5,043 nucleotides of DNA, from NCBI GenBank assembly GCA_013002105.1, contig JABDKS010000938.1, positions 1 to 5,043 on the forward strand. The letters run 5' to 3'. This DNA comes from Pirellulaceae bacterium. GTDB lineage: Bacteria; Planctomycetota; Planctomycetia; Pirellulales; Pirellulaceae. Under the pieces are notes generated by a model. That model was not told where the DNA came from. It saw only the letters and a list, made by a program, of their open reading frames with translations, and made no database searches. Shown here piece after piece: positions 1 to 5,043 of the stretch; positions within the stretch are counted from its first letter, which is position 1; every line of letters begins with the position of its first letter. Position numbers and translations under genes: made by a program.

Positions 1-182
1 GCGTTGACGACGCGATTCACGTTCGTGTTCGAATGCCCGCCGGCGCAATGGGACCGGTCCAGAAATCGGCGGTGTCCATCGGCCCGGCCGAATCAGACGC
101 CTTTGCCGATTCTGCCGACGATGAGACCACGATCGATTTGCCAAGTCTATCGCCGATCGATTCGTCGACCGAAGTCGCTTAA
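1..182 (+). CDS. C-terminal end of an unidentified protein (5' end outside window)
   Basis: The frame starting at base 3 is open for 59 codons from the window edge and ends in TAA at 180-182; bases 1-2 belong to a split codon. The translation starts VDDAIHVRVRMPAGAMGPV and ends in a Ser/Asp/Glu-rich tail (residues ~25-59) with few hydrophobic residues except in DLPSLSPID, as expected of a disordered acidic C-terminus. Codons are GC-ending and ordinary for a gene, and the stop falls 70 bp before the end of the converging hydrolase gene, so this frame fits better than the overlapping 93-codon frame at 4-285. I do not recognise the family, and the surviving part has no diagnostic motif. No clear intrinsic terminator is seen in the 70-bp gap between the two stops. 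Confidence 0.62.
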   Translation, partial: VDDAIHVRVRMPAGAMGPVQKSAVSIGPAESDAFADSADDETTIDLPSLSPIDSSTEVA

Positions 183-252
183 TTGGATTGACGCGCTCGC
201 GATGTGTTCGCCCTGGCCCCAAAATCCGGATGGACTCGAAAAACTTGAGCGG

Positions 253-2553
<2,301 letters not shown>

Positions 2554-2557
2554 TTTT

Positions 2558-2584
2558 GTTTCTCGCTGCCTGGTTTCTCGCTGC
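2558..2584. repeat. 12-bp tandem direct repeat, 15-bp period, at the hydrolase start
   Basis: The sequence gtttctcgctgc occurs exactly at 2558-2569 and again at 2573-2584, offset by 15 bp. The offset is a multiple of three, so if this stretch is translated the protein gains a repeated Gln-Arg-Glu-Thr. It lies between the two candidate start regions of the hydrolase and looks like a replication-slippage duplication. Confidence 0.8.
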
Positions 2585-2597
2585 ATCACCGATCGAA

Positions 2598-2602
2598 CCT
2601 CC
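2598..2602 (-). promoter_or_regulatory. Shine-Dalgarno GGAGG for an alternative hydrolase start
   Basis: The minus strand reads GGAGG here, 8 nt before GTG at 2589 and 11 nt before ATG at 2586, both in frame with the hydrolase. It is the only strong ribosome-binding site near the gene and argues against the ATG at 2553, which has only purine-rich sequence upstream. Translation from here would add a charged stretch (QRETRQRETK) before the signal peptide. Confidence 0.45.
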
Positions 2603-2664
2603 ACGGAACGGGCATTGCGCACCTGGTGCATCCCAATGCTACCAGAGGGAAAAAGCAGAGAGCT

Positions 2665-2693
2665 ATTCTTGTACGCACGGAGAGGCGCATCAA
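2665..2693 (-). promoter_or_regulatory. Candidate sigma70-type promoter of the hydrolase
   Basis: On the minus strand, TTGATG (2693-2688; 4 of 6 bases of the -35 consensus) is followed after 17 bp by AAGAAT (2670-2665; 4 of 6 bases of the -10 consensus). The predicted transcript would start near 2658, leaving a leader of about 70-105 nt depending on the start codon. The -35 box lies inside the hairpin at 2686-2705. The match is moderate and could arise by chance; it rests on position and spacing. Confidence 0.3.
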
Positions 2694-2705
2694 TGAGTTG
2701 ATGCG
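2686..2705. repeat. Perfect 8-bp inverted repeat overlapping the candidate -35 box
   Basis: Arms cgcatcaa (2686-2693) and ttgatgcg (2698-2705) are perfect reverse complements around a 4-base centre. No T-run follows on either strand, so it is not a standard intrinsic terminator. A dyad covering the -35 box upstream of a carbohydrate-active enzyme gene is the usual layout of a repressor operator, but the binding protein is unknown and the operator role is inferred. Confidence 0.5.
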
Positions 2706-2722
2706 TTTGCGTATTGAGATCC

Positions 2723-2761
2723 GTTATCACCGACAAGCGATTGTTGTCACCGACAATCGAT
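2723..2761. repeat. 19-bp imperfect direct repeat with 20-bp period
   Basis: GTT[A/G]TCACCGACAA[G/T]CGAT is found at 2723-2741 and 2743-2761 with two mismatches. The 20-bp period is close to two helical turns, so proteins bound to both copies would sit on the same face of the DNA. Inside it, cgattgt (2738-2744) and acaatcg (2753-2759) are perfect inverted 7-mers. The pair lies 30-70 bp upstream of the candidate -35 box, a position suited to an activator. No known regulator is recognised. Confidence 0.6.
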
Positions 2762-2767
2762 ATCGAT
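2756..2767. repeat. Perfect 12-bp palindrome atcgatatcgat
   Basis: This stretch equals its own reverse complement and overlaps the end of the second 19-bp direct repeat. It may be part of the same control region; on its own a 12-bp palindrome is modest evidence. Confidence 0.5.
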
Positions 2768-2795
2768 GAACCATATCAGCGAACGAATATCGCCT

Positions 2796-2809
2796 GCCAA
2801 TGAATTGGC
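2796..2809. repeat. Inverted repeat gccaat-GA-attggc just downstream of the receiver gene
   Basis: The 6-bp arms at 2796-2801 and 2804-2809 are perfect, with a 2-base centre, beginning 24 bp past the receiver stop codon. An alternative pairing, tcgcc (2790-2794) with ggcga (2807-2811), is also possible. No U-run follows on the minus strand, so a rho-independent terminator is not supported; it could be a 3' stabilising stem or an operator belonging to the hydrolase control region. Confidence 0.4.
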
Positions 2810-2833
2810 GACACCAACGGGTGCTTCCGACGG

Positions 2834-3223
2834 CTATTGACCGCACATGCTGACGCGTGCGACCACTTCGTGAAAAACAGGAACTCGTACAGGTTTTTCG
2901 ATGTAATCGTCCATGCCTGCGTTCATGCAACTACCGCGATCCATCCCGGCAGTGACCGCAATGATTGGGGTGTGGTTGCCAGATGCTAATTCCAATTCAC
3001 GAATGATCCGCGTCGCTTGGATCCCGTCCATGACGGGCATTTGCACGTCCATCAAGATAAAATCGAACGGACATTCCTTGTAGCGATCAACAGCTTCTTG
3101 GCCGTTGGTGGCAAGAACGACTTCGTAGTTCTCGTTCTTGAGCATGTACAGTAAGAGCTTTTGGTTGATGACACTGTCTTCAACCAGCAAGACCTTCTGT
3201 TTTCGACTGGATTGCTCAGTCAT
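2834..3223 (-). CDS. Stand-alone response-regulator receiver (CheY-like) protein
   Basis: A 129-residue cytoplasmic protein made almost wholly of one receiver domain (residues ~10-126). It has the full phosphoacceptor set: acidic pair Glu15-Asp16 in VLLVEDS, acceptor Asp59 in FILMDVQMPVMDG, switch Thr91 in IIAVTAG, and Lys110 in DYIEKPV. There is no DNA-binding or enzymatic output domain, so it should act by phosphotransfer or protein contact. The VINQKLLLYML stretch and the CMNAGMDDYIEKP ending resemble receiver domains attached to hybrid histidine kinases more than chemotaxis CheY. Start: ATG 3223 gives the usual short lead before the first strand, with weak AAGAAG 5 nt upstream; an in-frame ATG at 3274 would add 17 residues of uncharacteristic sequence. 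No kinase gene lies in the window. It is co-oriented with the hydrolase but 280 bp away, so a shared operon is doubtful. Confidence 0.93.
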   Translation of the reverse strand: MTEQSSRKQKVLLVEDSVINQKLLLYMLKNENYEVVLATNGQEAVDRYKECPFDFILMDVQMPVMDGIQATRIIRELELASGNHTPIIAVTAGMDRGSCMNAGMDDYIEKPVRVPVFHEVVARVSMCGQ

Positions 3224-3776
3224 GGGGACTTCTTGGGCGGGGGTGCGAATGAAAATCCTTTTCGATGATGACATCCTATCGCAGCAAACCCAGTCTATCG
3301 GGGTAAACGGAGTAAGTCTAGAAGCTAAATCTTTGCAATAACATGGTCATCTGAACACTAAGCGAGTTTTCCATCGTGTTTACGGCGTTCAGACGTCAAT
3401 TCGTATTCAAAATAAAATCGGCATTCCATTGGGCCACCGCGCCCCACTTTGTGGCGTGTTGGTTGGTCCGTATCGAATGCGGGATCTTTAAGGCCGCGTC
3501 AGTGCGACTTCATTACACAAATGCCGTTCTAGTCAGGCGTTTTGCCTATGCGTTGCGGCGTGGTTCGACTAGTGCTGGACCTGAAGGCGTCGCCGTAAAA
3601 ACGCGTTACGCCAAACGCAATAGCGACGTTACTACCCACGACTGGAGACAATCGATTCTCGAAATGGTGGGTTTCGTCAGCCGCCCAATGAAAATCCAAA
3701 TGGTCACCTGCGGCATGGTCTTTGGCCACGCAGGGGCATGTTTAAGTCTGCTGAGCGACCGAAGTGTTTGTTGCCA
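3224..3776. other. Stretch without a convincing gene
   Basis: This 553-bp stretch lies upstream of the receiver and downstream of the decayed frame. A 160-codon plus frame (3376-3858) and a 66-codon minus frame (3529-3729) exist, but their Arg/Ser/Cys/His/Trp-rich or motif-free products look non-coding. Positions 3300-3420 are relatively AT-rich and should contain the receiver's promoter, but no box pair stands out. The only structure I can name is the weak hairpin at 3597-3618. Part of the stretch may be the fully decayed 3' end of the relic at 3777-4604. Confidence 0.5.
3597..3618 (-). terminator. Weak terminator-like hairpin downstream of the relic gene
   Basis: On the minus strand, GCGTT (3618-3614) and AACGC (3607-3603) form a 5-bp stem with a 6-nt loop, followed after one G by five Ts (3601-3597). 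It lies about 160 bp beyond the stop of the minus-strand relic. If real, it suggests that the ancestral gene or its transcript once extended to about here. The stem is short, so this may be chance. Confidence 0.25.
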
Positions 3777-4604
3777 TCACGGGATCTGCGATCTATCGGC
3801 GCGGCCCAAGCGTCTGAGATTGCTTCGCGTGTGGTCGGGATCGGTCTGGCTTTCGTGATATATCGCTGTGACATCGCGTTGCGTGTCGACCAATGCGACG
3901 ATGGCCGCGCTGGCTGATTGCGACGGAATAAATTGTTTCACCAAGCAGTGTCGGTGTAAGAGAATCGTAACCTCGTTACTCCGGTCTTTGTCGATACCGC
4001 TGACATCGTTCCGTACCGGAGCTCCAGTACGAATCGCACGCATCTCCGCCCTGGCGTAAAGGTCAGCGAGCTTCGCCGTGATGTCACGATGAAAGATTTG
4101 GAACACTCGCAACACAAGATCATTGCCGCGACGCCGACGTCCCGTCACATCATCATTCCAAACGACCAACTAAAAGCTTTGTCCGTCAGTGAGCGACCAT
4201 CGAGTGTCGGAAAATTGCCATAGAGGAATCGGTGAATGGAGATCATGCAGTTGGTTGAACGAGACCAGGTATAGGCCGGACCACACAAAGTCACAGACCA
4301 ATCGCATCCCTGGATCAGGGCGGACGTTCGCCGCAACCGTGTAGTACTCCCGTTCGTGTGCCAAGTCCAAGACAATCGCTTGGCCGTCGCCATCAATCGC
4401 GATTCGGGTCCCGTCTGGATGAATCGCAATGACCGGGTCAGGCGGTGCCGGACCGAGTCGTCGGACATCAACGACTTTAGCGGAAGCCGGATCTGGCATC
4501 AGCAATAGTTCGTCGGCGACGAATACAGCGCTCTGTCGGTCAGACGTTAACGCTTGCCACCCACTGATACCGTCAAACGAACCCTGGCGCGTACTCGCAA
4601 GCAC
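3777..4604 (-). pseudogene. Relic of a beta-propeller/SHD1-type hypothetical protein, interrupted by one in-frame TAG
   Basis: The minus frame is open over 276 codons except for TAG at 4170-4172. The 5' part (144 codons) contains propeller-like stretches such as VIAIHPDGTRIAIDGDGQAI and LWQFSDTRWSLTDGQSF. The 3' part (130 codons) continues in the same frame with LVVWNDD and later APVRNDVSGIDKDRSNEV. From memory this order resembles the C-terminal half of large planctomycete proteins carrying SLA1-homology (SHD1) and WD40-like repeats. There, an aromatic residue after DGQSF would be natural, so a TGG to TAG change is plausible. The frame lacks a credible start: the first possible one is GTG at 4604 with GGAG only one base away, and upstream it runs into a palindrome and a stop at 4680. 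The N-terminal part is therefore missing, and the C-terminus after ~3850 also looks degraded. Alternatives are two short hypothetical genes or TAG readthrough. Former coding is fairly sure; family is tentative. Confidence 0.55.
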
Positions 4605-4647
4605 ACTCCGTCCCCACGGGTTTGAACCCGTAGGTGTCGGGTTGTGC
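4601..4647. repeat. REP-like imperfect palindrome
   Basis: The core ACGGGTT-TG-AACCCGT (4616-4631) is a perfect 7-bp dyad. The flanks extend the symmetry: gcaca (4601-4605) pairs with tgtgc (4643-4647), and the 15-base left flank matches the reverse complement of the right flank at 11 positions. Either strand could fold into a long stem. It sits exactly where the recognisable part of the minus-strand relic begins and between two diverging genes, typical of dispersed extragenic palindromes. Whether it recurs elsewhere in the genome cannot be seen here. No U-run follows, so it is not a standard terminator. Confidence 0.5.
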
Positions 4648-4720
4648 CCACGCTCGCTGACGCGTGATACGCTATGCCATCAAGCCTTTCAACAACTTCC
4701 CGCAAGAATGCTCAAATTGG

Positions 4721-5043
4721 ATGCCCATACCAATTAACCTGATTGCGAATTTACCCGTCGACGCGTGGATCGAAAACGATGCCGTCACGTTTGGGTTGTT
4801 GATGGCCATCCTGGGCGTCGTATTCTGGACCAATAGCTTGAACCATCGGTTTTGGAGGACGTTCTATACAATCTTCCCGATGCTGTTGCTGTGTTACTTT
4901 TTGCCATCGTTGTTGACACTGACGCAATTGGTTGACCCAGAGAAATCACAGCTCTATTTCGTGGCAAGTCGTTACTTGTTGCCGGCGAGTTTGGTGCTGC
5001 TGACGTCAAGCATTGATCTTCGTGAGATCCTACGACTCGGCCC
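4721..5043 (+). CDS. DUF819 family multi-pass membrane protein (N-terminal part, runs off window)
   Basis: The frame is open from ATG 4721 to the window end: 107 complete codons plus two bases. Hydrophobic segments at residues ~21-37 (VTFGLLMAILGVVFW), ~50-66 (TIFPMLLLCYFLPSLL) and ~79-97 (YFVASRYLLPASLVLLT), followed by SSIDLREILRLGP, closely fit the start of DUF819 (YjcL-like) integral membrane proteins. That family is usually near 400 residues, so about three quarters lies outside the window. Its substrate is not established; a transporter-like role is only presumed from the fold. No strong Shine-Dalgarno is present (AAGAA lies 12 nt upstream). An in-frame GTG at 4664 could add 19 residues but has no better signal. 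The gene diverges from the relic, with the palindrome at 4601-4647 between them. Confidence 0.9.
   Translation, partial: MPIPINLIANLPVDAWIENDAVTFGLLMAILGVVFWTNSLNHRFWRTFYTIFPMLLLCYFLPSLLTLTQLVDPEKSQLYFVASRYLLPASLVLLTSSIDLREILRLG

Noticed and set aside
2834..3274. Longer receiver start at ATG 3274
   Set aside because: Adds 17 residues that do not belong to the receiver fold, and there is no spaced ribosome-binding site; ATG 3223 fits the usual domain boundary.
3535..3547. Short hairpin aggc-GTTTT-gcct
   Set aside because: Only four base pairs and no adjacent T-run; not distinguishable from chance.
3376..3858. 160-codon open frame on the plus strand
   Set aside because: The product is rich in Arg, Ser, Cys, His and Trp with no recognisable motif, and it overlaps the 3' end of the better-supported minus-strand relic. 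It looks like a chance open frame.
4612..4635. tRNA T-arm-like sequence (GGGTTCAAACCC on the minus strand)
   Set aside because: With the canonical 7-nt loop the third stem pair fails, and no acceptor, D or anticodon arms can be drawn around it. It is better explained as the centre of the palindrome.
4642..4670. Possible DUF819 promoter TTGTGC-17-TGATAC
   Set aside because: The -10 match is too poor (2 of 6), and nothing else supports it.

Overview
The window looks like a piece of a planctomycete chromosome, most likely Pirellulaceae/Rhodopirellula-like. This is inferred from moderate GC, mostly weak Shine-Dalgarno signals, a large secreted glycoside hydrolase, a DUF819 membrane protein of familiar type, and a decayed gene resembling a protein family I associate with planctomycetes. 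No database search was possible, so the taxonomy is an inference.

Layout from left to right. (1) Positions 1-182, plus strand: the last ~60 codons of an unidentified gene with an acidic, low-complexity tail. (2) Positions 253-2553, minus strand and convergent with the first gene: a secreted family-2 glycoside hydrolase with an extra N-terminal beta-sandwich module and both catalytic glutamates present. (3) Positions 2554-2833: a 280-bp non-coding region upstream of the hydrolase. It holds a candidate sigma70-type promoter, a hairpin overlapping its -35 box, a 19-bp direct repeat with a 20-bp period, and two further palindromes; this reads as a control region. (4) Positions 2834-3223, minus strand: a stand-alone CheY-like receiver domain with a complete phosphorylation site. 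(5) Positions 3224-3776: no convincing gene, only a weak terminator-like hairpin. (6) Positions 3777-4604, minus strand: one reading frame interrupted by a single in-frame TAG, apparently a 5'-truncated and nonsense-mutated relic. (7) Positions 4601-4647: a REP-like imperfect palindrome at the 5' edge of that relic. (8) Positions 4721 to the window end, plus strand: the N-terminus of a DUF819 multi-pass membrane protein.

The genes do not form an obvious pathway. The receiver and the hydrolase share a strand, but the 280-bp gap with its own promoter-like elements suggests separate transcription. No sugar transporter, sulfatase or histidine kinase is visible. The most interesting features are the repeat-rich control region of the hydrolase and the relic with its palindrome. 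I see no clear evidence of a wholly new multi-gene system.
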